A program made the position numbers and the translations under genes. Under the pieces are notes generated by a model. That model was given only the letters and a program-made list of their open reading frames with translations. It did not search any database and was not told the origin of the DNA. A stretch of 64,000 nucleotides of DNA from Acidobacteriota bacterium (GTDB lineage Bacteria > Acidobacteriota > Blastocatellia > UBA7656): the NCBI GenBank assembly GCA_040754075.1, contig JBFMDH010000022.1:60119-124118 (forward strand), in the 5' to 3' direction. Positions 44,336 to 53,432 of the stretch are shown one piece after another (position 1 is the stretch's first letter; every line of letters begins with the position of its first letter).

Positions 44336-45436
44336 ATGAATTTTCAAACTCAGCAAAACATCGGTCGCCCGATTCTCGACAGCGCCCAGCGGGCAATACG
44401 GAGTTTAGGCGCGGCGCGCATTCAGGAATTCCAGCAAGCCACTACTCGACAGGCGAACTCGGCAACTTTCGATATGGAGCGTTGCCTGCACGGATGGCGA
44501 AACGGCAACCCGCTTGAACGCCTGAAAGCGATTGCCGCGATTCAGGAATTTTTGCGCGCGCCGGGTGAGATGGTCAGACGTTACCCCGCGCAGGTCAGAG
44601 AGATGACGGTGAGCGGCGATTTTCCGGCAGGCTCATTCCTTGCGCAGTTCATCGAAAGATTCTTAGTCATTCCCGGCGAAGTGGATAATGGCTGGCAGTT
44701 GATTTTCGACATTCACGACGTTGCTAAATCCGAGCACATGCCCAACCGGTCGGATTTCAAAACGCTGGATGTGAACTTCGGATTGCAGTTCAGAAAGAAA
44801 GCGCCCGGTCAGCGCGTCGAACTCGAAAAGGTAAGCGGTGAGAGCACGTCAACCCCTTATGATATGTATGGCGGCGGACTCGGCATTGACCGGGTGTTCT
44901 GGGATGACCAGGACTATCTGACGATTGGCGATTTGATCACTGCCTTTCGGGCTTTCTATTACGATCAGCAGGCGGCGAATTTCTATTCGCTGATCACCGC
45001 GCTTTCAAACGCCATCAATTTCAACACCGGGGCTGACCTCATCACCAAGCTGAATAAAGCGGCGGCGACGATTTTGCGAGCCGTGAAGAATAAAGGCTAT
45101 TCGGTAGGACCTTCAACGGAATTCATCATCCTCTTCCCTGCCGAAAAAGCCGGTGATGTGTTTGCGGCGCTGGCGACGCAATCGGATGTTGCGATGGCGA
45201 CGCTTGCGGGCAAGCAGAAACTCGCCTATCGCTTCCGACCGGTGCAGTCGGTTTATGTGGGCGCGAATGATGGGCCATATGTGATTTTGCCGAAACGTAA
45301 ACTGCGAGGCGGCATTCGTATGGATTTGACGTTGTTTGGCGACTTCGACATTTACAGTTATTCGGAGGCGATTGCTGGCTTTGGTCGTTATGCCGGCGTG
45401 GTAGCCGATACGGATCAGGTGAAGCGCATCACCTAA
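44336..45436 (+). CDS. Major capsid protein (HK97-fold, inferred)
   Basis: A 366-residue protein with the size, place and gross structure of an HK97-type major capsid protein. A helical N-arm (RAIRSLGAARIQEFQQAT) is followed by a mixed core and a strand-rich end (YVILPKRKLRGGIRMDLTLFGDFDIYSY). The order portal, protease-like protein, cement protein, capsid is standard. A stem-loop follows the gene. I do not recognise a specific Pfam family. Confidence 0.8.
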   Translation: MNFQTQQNIGRPILDSAQRAIRSLGAARIQEFQQATTRQANSATFDMERCLHGWRNGNPLERLKAIAAIQEFLRAPGEMVRRYPAQVREMTVSGDFPAGSFLAQFIERFLVIPGEVDNGWQLIFDIHDVAKSEHMPNRSDFKTLDVNFGLQFRKKAPGQRVELEKVSGESTSTPYDMYGGGLGIDRVFWDDQDYLTIGDLITAFRAFYYDQQAANFYSLITALSNAINFNTGADLITKLNKAAATILRAVKNKGYSVGPSTEFIILFPAEKAGDVFAALATQSDVAMATLAGKQKLAYRFRPVQSVYVGANDGPYVILPKRKLRGGIRMDLTLFGDFDIYSYSEAIAGFGRYAGVVADTDQVKRIT

Positions 45437-45475
45437 CGAGTGCTGGCGTGACTAATGGGCTGCGTCACGTCGCAA

Positions 45476-45510
45476 GCCTGCCTCTTGTATCCATACCGCA
45501 AGAGGCAGGC
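45476..45510 (+). terminator. Stem-loop after the capsid gene
   Basis: GCCTGCCTCTTG (45476-45487) and CAAGAGGCAGGC (45499-45510) form a perfect 12-base-pair stem with an 11-base loop. No T run follows, so it may be a partial terminator, an mRNA end-protector that keeps capsid mRNA abundant, or both. Confidence 0.55.
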
Positions 45511-45581
45511 AAACTTAGCCCTGCTTGATTTGTGAATCCATCCACACCGGCTTCGTGAGTCTGCGGAGTCGGTATTTTTCT

Positions 45582-46988
45582 ATGAGCTACAAACTGAAAG
45601 AGAAACGCACCTCATTTACCCGCATTCGCGTTGGTGTCGGGGACGTTGTGATTGACCCGGCGTGGTTGGATACGCAACCTTCGACCGCGCCGAAATCGGC
45701 TTCGGCGGTTGAACTCGGAATGATTGTTTATGTGCGCGTCGAGCAGAGCCTTGATGTAAAAATCGGCGATTGCCTGCGCGAGACCGGCACGATGGTTAAA
45801 CTGTTTGTTTATGATGTGGGCTACGATGACACGAACTTTCTGTTTTCCTGCATTGAAATCTTTCCCGATGTGATTAAACGCGAACGTCCCTCGGCAGCAA
45901 CGATCACTTTAGACGCAACCTGGTTCTATCCGCACTCGTCGGGGTTTGCTGAAGATGTGCTCGGCTTTCAACGCATGGCGATCAGGACAAGGCGAAGCGC
46001 CGATACGATTGAAGGCGACATAATTTATAACGAGACCACCGGCGAACGCTTTTTTGTTTACGAAGTCATCTATCAGCAAATTACCAAGGTGCTGCTCTGT
46101 TTGAAACTCTCCGGGCAGACGCTTGCAAGGCAGCGGTACGGAGTGGCTGATGTGACGATTGATCCGGCGTGGTTGCAGGTGTTGAAAGCGGGGACTCGCA
46201 AAGCGATTATCACAAGCGGCGCGGAAGTCGGCATCAGCGCCGAGATGCGCGCAAGGAATGACGCCGATATCAAGGTAGGCGATACGCTCTATTATGCGGC
46301 TCGCGGGCAACGCTTCAATGTGCAACAGGTGATTGCCGAAGCTGCGACATTGCAAGCCCTCCTGCAACAGATTCCGCGATTCATTCCCGATGAATTCGAT
46401 AATCTGTTTTTCGAGCCGTTCTGGTCGCAACGTTTGAACGGCGGCGCAATCAGTGAAACCAGTAGTCCCGGTTCGGTGGAGTTCACTGCGCCAAGCCCTG
46501 CGGTGCAGTTGGCATCGAACGGGCTGTTTGTCTATCAAACCCTGAGCGGTGATTTTGATGTGTTCGCGCGAATCAGCGTGAGCAATACGCTCACCGGAGC
46601 GCAGTTGCATTTCGGTTATCTCGGCGCGCGCATCGCTGCATCGGTGAATGGCGTTTACATCGGCAATAAGGGATATGCAGGCGGCTCGGATAACGTGAGG
46701 CTCGACCAGTACGGCGCATCAGCAGGTCAACAGGATGAGTCTATCGATACGACGGCAAAAAACTTTGTGAGGATTAAGCGAACCGGCGCGGTCTTTCACA
46801 CCTATTACTCGAATAATGGCGCATCCCAAATTCCGAGTAGTGAAAGCGATTGGATAGAAGTCGAACCGGCAGGCACTCAAGTCACAAGCGCGGCTGATGT
46901 AGAAGTCGGTTTAGGCTGTTATAAAACCGTCGGCGCAGCAGCGAATGTGACGACGGTTTTTTACGTGCGGAATGGGAATAATCTATAA
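45582..46988 (+). CDS. Repeat and lectin-like domain structural protein
   Basis: About 468 residues from the ATG at 45582. The N-terminal 270 residues are three similar units of about 80-90 residues, marked by VGDVVIDPAWL, AATITLDATWF and VADVTIDPAWL, each ending with strands around FVYDVG, FVYEVI and FNVQQVI. The C-terminal about 200 residues (SVEFTAPSPAVQLASNGLFV, GDFDVFARISV, GYLGARIAASVNGVYIG) resemble a concanavalin-like/DUF1349-type jelly roll that binds sugar. It is the last late gene. It could be a capsid fibre or receptor-binding protein. Confidence 0.65.
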   Translation: MSYKLKEKRTSFTRIRVGVGDVVIDPAWLDTQPSTAPKSASAVELGMIVYVRVEQSLDVKIGDCLRETGTMVKLFVYDVGYDDTNFLFSCIEIFPDVIKRERPSAATITLDATWFYPHSSGFAEDVLGFQRMAIRTRRSADTIEGDIIYNETTGERFFVYEVIYQQITKVLLCLKLSGQTLARQRYGVADVTIDPAWLQVLKAGTRKAIITSGAEVGISAEMRARNDADIKVGDTLYYAARGQRFNVQQVIAEAATLQALLQQIPRFIPDEFDNLFFEPFWSQRLNGGAISETSSPGSVEFTAPSPAVQLASNGLFVYQTLSGDFDVFARISVSNTLTGAQLHFGYLGARIAASVNGVYIGNKGYAGGSDNVRLDQYGASAGQQDESIDTTAKNFVRIKRTGAVFHTYYSNNGASQIPSSESDWIEVEPAGTQVTSAADVEVGLGCYKTVGAAANVTTVFYVRNGNNL

Positions 46989-47192
46989 ATTATGATTATA
47001 ATCACTGCATATAAAGGTCAATTCCTCATATAATTATCTAACATAAATATACACCAATAGAATTACTTTTAAAAAACGTGAACAGGCTTCTTAGTTATTC
47101 AGATTAAATTGACTTTTTATCTGGCTAGAAATAGACTTTGCCGCCATAGCAAGAGAATACTTAACAAATATTAATCCAGTTTTTGAGGTGAT

Positions 47193-49601
47193 ATGAATTT
47201 AAAAACCGTTTTTATCAGATTTTACAAATCTTTCAATTTTGATTACCTAAGAAAATACCATAAAAATGCTCAGAGAAATCCTTGGGAAATGATTGATGGT
47301 CTTTGGTATCCTCACGTCCGAATACCTATTGACGGAAAAGTAACAACAATTGTTGGTGCTAATGAATCTGGGAAAAGCCACTTATTATCGGCAATTAAAA
47401 AAGGAATATCAGGTAAAGATATTAATCGTGAAGATTTCTGCCGTTATTCACGATTTTTTACTGTAGAGAAAGGTAAGTTAAAATTACCTGAGTTTGGCTT
47501 TGAATGGGTTGATTTAACTGAGGATGACATTGCTCATGTTTTACGCGCTTGTGGAATCTCTCAACCAACTACAATTGACCGGTTTTTGATGTTTCGCACA
47601 AACCGTCATCCATTAATAATTTATTTACCCCATGATAATGGCTATGCTGAACATGTTATTTCAAGTGAGTTAGCAAGCAATTTTAACGAACTGTTGCCAC
47701 GGGTGATCAATATCGATGCTGATATAGGCCTACCAGACAGTGTACCCATACGTGATCTTGCTGGGGATTTGTCAACAACCGGGGAAGGCATAATAGAGTC
47801 CTTGGGGCGACAAAAACGTGCCAAAGCATTCGAGAGTTTATTTCGTCTAAAACCTCACTTGGCGACACCTCAATTGATAGCAAGCGGAGCTGAAGCCATA
47901 GCATCTACTATGGCAGAATTTTTTTCTGCTCCAGAAACACCAGCAGAACGTCAAGAAAGGGAAAAAAGCCAGAAAGAATTAGAGCTGGCAAGAAAACTTA
48001 TTTTAAAAGTATCGAATATTGACCCTGATGCTTTATTAGATTTATACAATGCGCTAAAAAATGGTAAAGAAGGACACGCAAATGGAATCATTCAAAAAAT
48101 AAACGAACACCTTTCTTCAAGTCTTAACTTTCCTCACTGGTGGGTACAGGACAAAGATTTTCGTCTTATTGTTTCACCTAGAGAATTTGACCTTGTCTTT
48201 ACAATCCGAGACAAAACTGAAACAGAATATTCTTTTACTGAACGTAGTAGTGGACTTAAATATTTCTTAAGCTATTATGTTCAATACTGCTCCCATGAAC
48301 CTATAGATGATAGACCTGAAATCCTCCTGATGGATGAACCAGATGCATACTTATCTAGTCAAGCTCAACAGGATCTTTTAAAAATTTTTCAAGCTTTTGC
48401 AACGCCTGAAACAAATCGGAAGCCTGTTCAGGTTATATATGTAACCCATTCTCCTTTTCTAATTGATAAAAATCATTCACAAAGAATTCGAGTTTTAGAA
48501 AAAGGAGCAGCGGAAGAAGGAACTCGGGTTGTAAAGGATGCTTCTAAAAATCACTATGAACCTCTGAGATCTGCATTTGGAGCGTTTGTGGGTGAAACAA
48601 CCTTTATCGGTAATTGCAATTTGATGGTTGAAGGTCAGGCAGATCAAATCCTTATTGCTGGCGCGGCATCCCATCTCTTAGGTCGCAAAGTTTCAATTTT
48701 GGAGACATTAGATTTAAATCACGTCACGATAGTGCCAGCAGGCTCGGCATCTCATATTCCTTATTTAGTTTATCTTGCACGAGGAAGAGATATAGAGCGA
48801 CCCGCAGTCATTGTTCTATTAGATAGTGATTCGAGCGGGAATGGGGCTAGAAAACAATTAAAACGGGGAGGGGCACATGGAAAACAAATTTTAAAAGACG
48901 ATTTTGTTCTTCAAATTCATGACCTTAATGAAATTACAATGCCCCACTTAAGTTCACTGGTAGAAATAGAAGATCTTATTCCGTTGAGGGTATGTATAGA
49001 TTCATCAAAAGAATATGCTAGAGAAATTTGCGGTGCCGATGAAGAACAGATAAATCAAATAACCGAAGAAAAAATAAGATCATATTTAACAGGGGATAAA
49101 ACTATTTTCGATGCAATAAAGGAATGCGTGGTGGAAATTTCAAATGGCGAATACCATATTGAGAAAGTAGGTTTTGCTCGAACTACAATAGACTTAATAT
49201 CAAAACTATCAAAAACAAATCCCCAGGATGAAAGTTTGCTGCTATTTGAGTCTAATATGAAAGTACTATTTAAAAGGCTTAATGAAATTAGACGAAGAGC
49301 TGAGAGGGAACTTGCAACCACTAAGATTTCCCAACGAGTTGAAAGAGCTAAAGATTCATTTCTAAAAGATCATCCGGAAACAGCCAAACGGGAAGAAGCG
49401 CATGTGCTTTTAGAGGAAATTGAATCTGCTTTGGATAATACCCTTGAAAGTGATGAAATTAAAATTGAGCTATCAAAAATTCGTCGCGATTTTCAATTAG
49501 AAATAGATCTAACTGAGCAAATAGCTGAATATGAGGATTTTAAAACTGCCCTGGAAAGGGTTAAGTATGCAGGGAGAATAGCTACTCAAGTTTCTGAATA
49601 G
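47193..49601 (+). CDS. OLD-family ATPase with TOPRIM nuclease domain
   Basis: An 802-residue protein. The N-terminal ABC-type ATPase has Walker A GANESGKS (near residue 55), a signature-like FTERSSGLKYFLS and Walker B ILLMDEPDAYLSS. The C-terminal TOPRIM domain shows the invariant Glu in LMVEGQAD (about residue 479) and the DxD in VLLDSDSSG (about 540). A helical region of about 150 residues ends the protein. This is a class 1 OLD nuclease. OLD proteins protect lysogens and act in Gabija, PARIS and retron defence. No partner (UvrD-like helicase or reverse transcriptase) is next to it. The gene is AT rich compared with its neighbours. Confidence 0.88.
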   Translation: MNLKTVFIRFYKSFNFDYLRKYHKNAQRNPWEMIDGLWYPHVRIPIDGKVTTIVGANESGKSHLLSAIKKGISGKDINREDFCRYSRFFTVEKGKLKLPEFGFEWVDLTEDDIAHVLRACGISQPTTIDRFLMFRTNRHPLIIYLPHDNGYAEHVISSELASNFNELLPRVINIDADIGLPDSVPIRDLAGDLSTTGEGIIESLGRQKRAKAFESLFRLKPHLATPQLIASGAEAIASTMAEFFSAPETPAERQEREKSQKELELARKLILKVSNIDPDALLDLYNALKNGKEGHANGIIQKINEHLSSSLNFPHWWVQDKDFRLIVSPREFDLVFTIRDKTETEYSFTERSSGLKYFLSYYVQYCSHEPIDDRPEILLMDEPDAYLSSQAQQDLLKIFQAFATPETNRKPVQVIYVTHSPFLIDKNHSQRIRVLEKGAAEEGTRVVKDASKNHYEPLRSAFGAFVGETTFIGNCNLMVEGQADQILIAGAASHLLGRKVSILETLDLNHVTIVPAGSASHIPYLVYLARGRDIERPAVIVLLDSDSSGNGARKQLKRGGAHGKQILKDDFVLQIHDLNEITMPHLSSLVEIEDLIPLRVCIDSSKEYAREICGADEEQINQITEEKIRSYLTGDKTIFDAIKECVVEISNGEYHIEKVGFARTTIDLISKLSKTNPQDESLLLFESNMKVLFKRLNEIRRRAERELATTKISQRVERAKDSFLKDHPETAKREEAHVLLEEIESALDNTLESDEIKIELSKIRRDFQLEIDLTEQIAEYEDFKTALERVKYAGRIATQVSE

Positions 49602-49682
49602 AAACGCAGACGAGCCAACACTGAAACCACCACACCGCGTCACGCAAGACCGCTTTGGATTTGTTCACCGGATTTTCTACCG

Positions 49683-50063
49683 TTAGCTTTCATCCCACGC
49701 TTCGATCAACAACCACTCAGATGAAGGACAGGCGTTGATAGCCTCATGGTTAAGGACGGTCTGCCCCAGCCAATTTTCGGTAATAATGTCGCCCGCCTGA
49801 ACTACCCAAAATCGCCTTGCATCCGGCGGTTCATCACTAATATGAGGGAGAATGTACTCGGCTTTAGCGGTGAACAGACAAGGATAACCATCACCGCCCA
49901 GGTTGATGGCTTGTCCTTCGGTAACGAGGTCATAAACCCAATCAAGTCCATTCATTCCTGTCTGCCACACCGCGAGGCGTTCGCCGCTTTTAGATGCTCT
50001 CGTTGCGGGCATCGCGGCGTCATCGCCAGCCAGTCGGTAAACCATGACAAGCCAACCAAGCAT
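49683..50063 (-). CDS. Hypothetical protein read against the defence genes
   Basis: A 126-residue acidic protein (LAVWQTGMNGLDWVYDLVTEG, then RRFWVVQAGDIITENWLGQ). GGAG lies before the ATG at 50063, so it is likely translated. Its base composition is like the phage backbone, not like the AT-rich genes on either side. No family is recognised. Confidence 0.6.
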   Translation of the reverse strand: MLGWLVMVYRLAGDDAAMPATRASKSGERLAVWQTGMNGLDWVYDLVTEGQAINLGGDGYPCLFTAKAEYILPHISDEPPDARRFWVVQAGDIITENWLGQTVLNHEAINACPSSEWLLIEAWDES

Positions 50064-50500
50064 AATCTACTCTCCATTGATGTTGGATTTTAGTGGATAT
50101 GATCAACTGATAAATAATCATCTTCATGAATAACCTTCGTGCATTTTATTAGAAATCGCTTCTTCGTCAATTCTTAAAAAAGTTCTTGAAATTAAGGCGC
50201 GAAAAATTTTAAAGGCGGAAAGCTGGGAGAATTTCGATTGCAGAAATTTTTAAAAATGTTTTTGAAAATTTTCAGCGAGGGGTTTGTTTTAAACCCTGGT
50301 GCGAGCGGAGCGCGCAAGGTTTATTTCCGGTCAAAGGTCGAAGTTCGTAAAAAGGGATTTATTCATGAAACAAAACACTAAATTGAACCGCCTTTCAAAG
50401 CTTGGTGATTTAATTTCTCTCATAATAAATTGACATATTTTTCGGGGTAGAAATAAACTGTCACACGTTTTCCAATAAGAATCTTATAAAGGCAAAATAC
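50064..50500. other. Non-coding region with second copy of the diverged repeat
   Basis: It holds the right copy of the 68-base repeat (50254-50320) and an AT-rich stretch before the KAP gene. The sequence 50401-50500 is AT rich and probably holds the promoter of the KAP gene. No gene is seen. Confidence 0.55.
50254..50320 (+). repeat. Diverged direct repeat, right copy
   Basis: Matches 34841-34908 in the same orientation (shared parts: AAAATTT, CAGCGAGGG, CCTGGTGCGAG, GCGCAAGG). The copies are 15.4 kb apart and bracket the endolysin-to-OLD module. Confidence 0.6.
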
Positions 50501-53107
50501 ATGAAAATATTCTTTGGTCAAATTAAGACCTATTTTCTATCTAATTCATTTTCTCTATTTTGTATCAATTTATTAGCAATCGCGGCTGCCTCATTTATTC
50601 CAGCGTCAATAAATTTAGACCCTATTATTCAAAATTTCTTTAGTAAATTAACCAATTATTATTATATTGGTGTTTTATCTCTTCTTTTATTATTGTTGAT
50701 TTTATCTTGGAATTTGGCAAAATCTTACATAATACGCTGGATCAACACCCTTAAATCCGAAGGACTGAGATTCGTATCCTTAGACTATTTTATTTGGTTT
50801 TTTCTGATTTTTACTATTCTATGGTTATGCAGGGTTAAGCTTAGTTTTATTTGTTTTCTTATAACATCAATGATTATCGGTTCCGTTTTTTTTATAATCT
50901 CTAATGCAAATAAAAAGATTAACAAAAAGCAAAATAATCAGCTAAAAACAAACCCAAATTCACTTTCTGATGACCCTCTTGGAAAAGATGACTTAGATTT
51001 ACTCGATAGAGAGCCGTTTGTTGCAAACCTTTACAATTTAATTACAGCAGTTACATCACCCACAGCTTATGTTTTTGGACTTTCAGGAGATTGGGGTGAG
51101 GGAAAAACCTCTGTACTCAATTTACTGAAAAGGAAATTTGAAAATAATCATAATTTTTTAATTACTGATTTTGATCCTTGGTATTTTAAAACTCAGGATG
51201 AAATTCTTAATGGTCTATATAAAAGCGTCGAACAAGTTATCAATGATCAATTTATTTTTCCTGGTTTCAAAAAAACGATTAAGAAATATCAACAAAATGT
51301 TAGCCCTGAATTTTCATTGTTTGGTCTGAAAATTAAATTCGCAGCCGACGAAGATACACTTGATAAAATTAAAGAGAGAATAGAATTCTATATTGAACGG
51401 ACTAAGAAAAAGATTCTAATTATCATAGATGATTTAGATCGCTTACCATCTGAAGAACTTCATTTTGTGTTAAAACTTGTGCGCCTTAATGCAGGTTTTA
51501 GGAATACAATTTTCTTGTTGAGCTATAGTGATCGGGCGGTTGGGAGATATCTTGAAGAATTAAATCTTGATAAAACATACTTAGAAAAAATCATACAGAA
51601 TCCTATTCCTTTACCGTCAATAGAGCCTTATGTACTTGATAAATTTCTGATCTCTCGAATTGAAAGCTTTCTTATTGAACACAGTACCGAAGAAAATAGG
51701 GTAGAATTATTCAGAAAACAATTTAGAAATATCTATCCAACTTTACTCCGACGTCATTTCAAAAATTTGCGAACAATCAAAAGATATTTAAATTCTGTTT
51801 TACCAACTCTAGCTGTACTGAAAGATGAAGTAGATATATCAGATTTTCTTGTTTTGGAAGTAATACGAATCAATTTTGTTAAAATTTATAATGATATTTG
51901 GCAAAATCGTTGGAGTTATTTAGATGCCGATGATGAGATTTTCTTTTCCTCGCCACTCCGGCAATTGTCATTTGATAAAACCAAACAAAAAGACCTTAAG
52001 AAAGATCATATTAATACTCTATTAGAGGGTGTTAGAGAGAGAGCTGAAATACTTAGAATCCTTGGCTTTTTGTTTCCCGAAATTGATAGTTTATTTTCAA
52101 CATATTCGACGAGGCGTTTTAATCCAGTTGACGCTATTTCACAAACAAAAATGATTTCCAATCCAGAAGCATTCAAAAAATATTTTCTCCTCAAAACTCC
52201 CATAGCTACTATCTCTAATTCTGAGATTGAAAAAATTATTAGTGGATGGAACGGATCAAAGGTCGAAGGTGTCGAAGATTTAATAAATAATGACCTTATT
52301 AAAATAAAAAGTGAGGGGAAGTTAATTCCATTTTTTAAAAACCTCGTAGGGGCGTATTTGGAAAAGGTCAAATCAGAAGTAGCCTTGCCGGTAATTAGAG
52401 TTATTTACAAAGACCCATTTAAATTTGCAGGCTCAATGCCTTCCAAAGAGTGGTATGACATGTCTTTTCAGGGGATATGGACTGAGCTAGGATGGGCTTT
52501 ACTTTTAACCGGGCATCTGATTAACACAAAGGTAGAATCCAACAACATACAGCCTATCTTAGAAGATATAATCTTTAAAACACCATCAATTGCCTTTGCC
52601 GCTTATTTTTTTGAACAATGCATACCTTCAACCGAAAAGAAATATCAACATATTTTCAATAATCAGGATTTCTCTAAGCTCAAGGAAAAAGCACTAGATC
52701 GGCTAGTGCAGGTTTTCCAAAAAGAAGGAAAAAGCCTATTTGATCTTGAGGACTTTGACGAAAAAAGAGAAGTGCTACTCATGTGGGATTATCTAGCTGA
52801 ATCGGATGCTGATAGGTTGAAATTCAAGGAATACATAAATACTGAGGTACAAAATAAAAGTAATTTTTTGTTTATATTAGATTTTTATCGAAAAGGTGAT
52901 GCATACGGTGGAAGTGTTTATGAGATAAAAAGCCTTGAAAAAAAATATGATCTTGCTGAGTTTGAAAGACTTGCCAGACAGTTTCAATCTTCTTTTTTAT
53001 CAGATAAAGATAAAAAACATATTGAGAGCTTTTTGTCATCCATACAAAATTCAAAAGAAAATAACGGTCAAGTTGGTGAAGATATTAACGGGACTAATGG
53101 TGATTAG
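50501..53107 (+). CDS. KAP-family P-loop NTPase, membrane-anchored
   Basis: An 868-residue protein. Three to four membrane segments lie in the first 150 residues (e.g. LSLLLLLLILSWNLA and FICFLITSMIIGSVFFII). The KAP NTPase domain has Walker A GDWGEGKTS (about 196-204), the family-typical FDPWYF strand, and Walker B IIIDDLDRL (about 308). The C-terminal 400 residues are helical without a known domain. KAP NTPases occur in mobile elements and have been linked to phage defence at the membrane. It is followed 325 bases later by a polytopic membrane protein. Low GC marks it as imported. Confidence 0.85.
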   Translation: MKIFFGQIKTYFLSNSFSLFCINLLAIAAASFIPASINLDPIIQNFFSKLTNYYYIGVLSLLLLLLILSWNLAKSYIIRWINTLKSEGLRFVSLDYFIWFFLIFTILWLCRVKLSFICFLITSMIIGSVFFIISNANKKINKKQNNQLKTNPNSLSDDPLGKDDLDLLDREPFVANLYNLITAVTSPTAYVFGLSGDWGEGKTSVLNLLKRKFENNHNFLITDFDPWYFKTQDEILNGLYKSVEQVINDQFIFPGFKKTIKKYQQNVSPEFSLFGLKIKFAADEDTLDKIKERIEFYIERTKKKILIIIDDLDRLPSEELHFVLKLVRLNAGFRNTIFLLSYSDRAVGRYLEELNLDKTYLEKIIQNPIPLPSIEPYVLDKFLISRIESFLIEHSTEENRVELFRKQFRNIYPTLLRRHFKNLRTIKRYLNSVLPTLAVLKDEVDISDFLVLEVIRINFVKIYNDIWQNRWSYLDADDEIFFSSPLRQLSFDKTKQKDLKKDHINTLLEGVRERAEILRILGFLFPEIDSLFSTYSTRRFNPVDAISQTKMISNPEAFKKYFLLKTPIATISNSEIEKIISGWNGSKVEGVEDLINNDLIKIKSEGKLIPFFKNLVGAYLEKVKSEVALPVIRVIYKDPFKFAGSMPSKEWYDMSFQGIWTELGWALLLTGHLINTKVESNNIQPILEDIIFKTPSIAFAAYFFEQCIPSTEKKYQHIFNNQDFSKLKEKALDRLVQVFQKEGKSLFDLEDFDEKREVLLMWDYLAESDADRLKFKEYINTEVQNKSNFLFILDFYRKGDAYGGSVYEIKSLEKKYDLAEFERLARQFQSSFLSDKDKKHIESFLSSIQNSKENNGQVGEDINGTNGD

Positions 53108-53432
53108 GTATTATTTATCATCAACAAATCTATAAATTTGAAATTAATTGACAAATTCCACTTTGAATCATAATCTTTGGTGGCATTACGCTAATACCCG
53201 TTTAAGATATTTATCCTAATTAATAAATGACTCAATATTACCTAAAATGTGTGGTTGTGTGAGATTGCACCTAACTCAATGTAAGAATTAAGTTGGATAG
53301 AATCCTATTCATCTTAGTAATAAAGATCATAAATCTGGTTGTAATCCAGTTTAGTCTTTATTAATAACCAAAGTAAAAATTAACTCTTTAACCTAAAGAA
53401 GCATCCTGGTTAATAATCCGGAGATTTGAACT
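53108..53432. other. AT-rich intergenic region with a hairpin
   Basis: TAATAAAGA (53318-53326) and TCTTTATTA (53355-53363) form an outer stem and CTGG/CCAG with flanking A/T an inner stem, so bases 53318-53363 can fold into one long hairpin. It lies between KAP and membrane-protein genes and may attenuate or separate their transcripts. No gene is seen. Confidence 0.45.
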
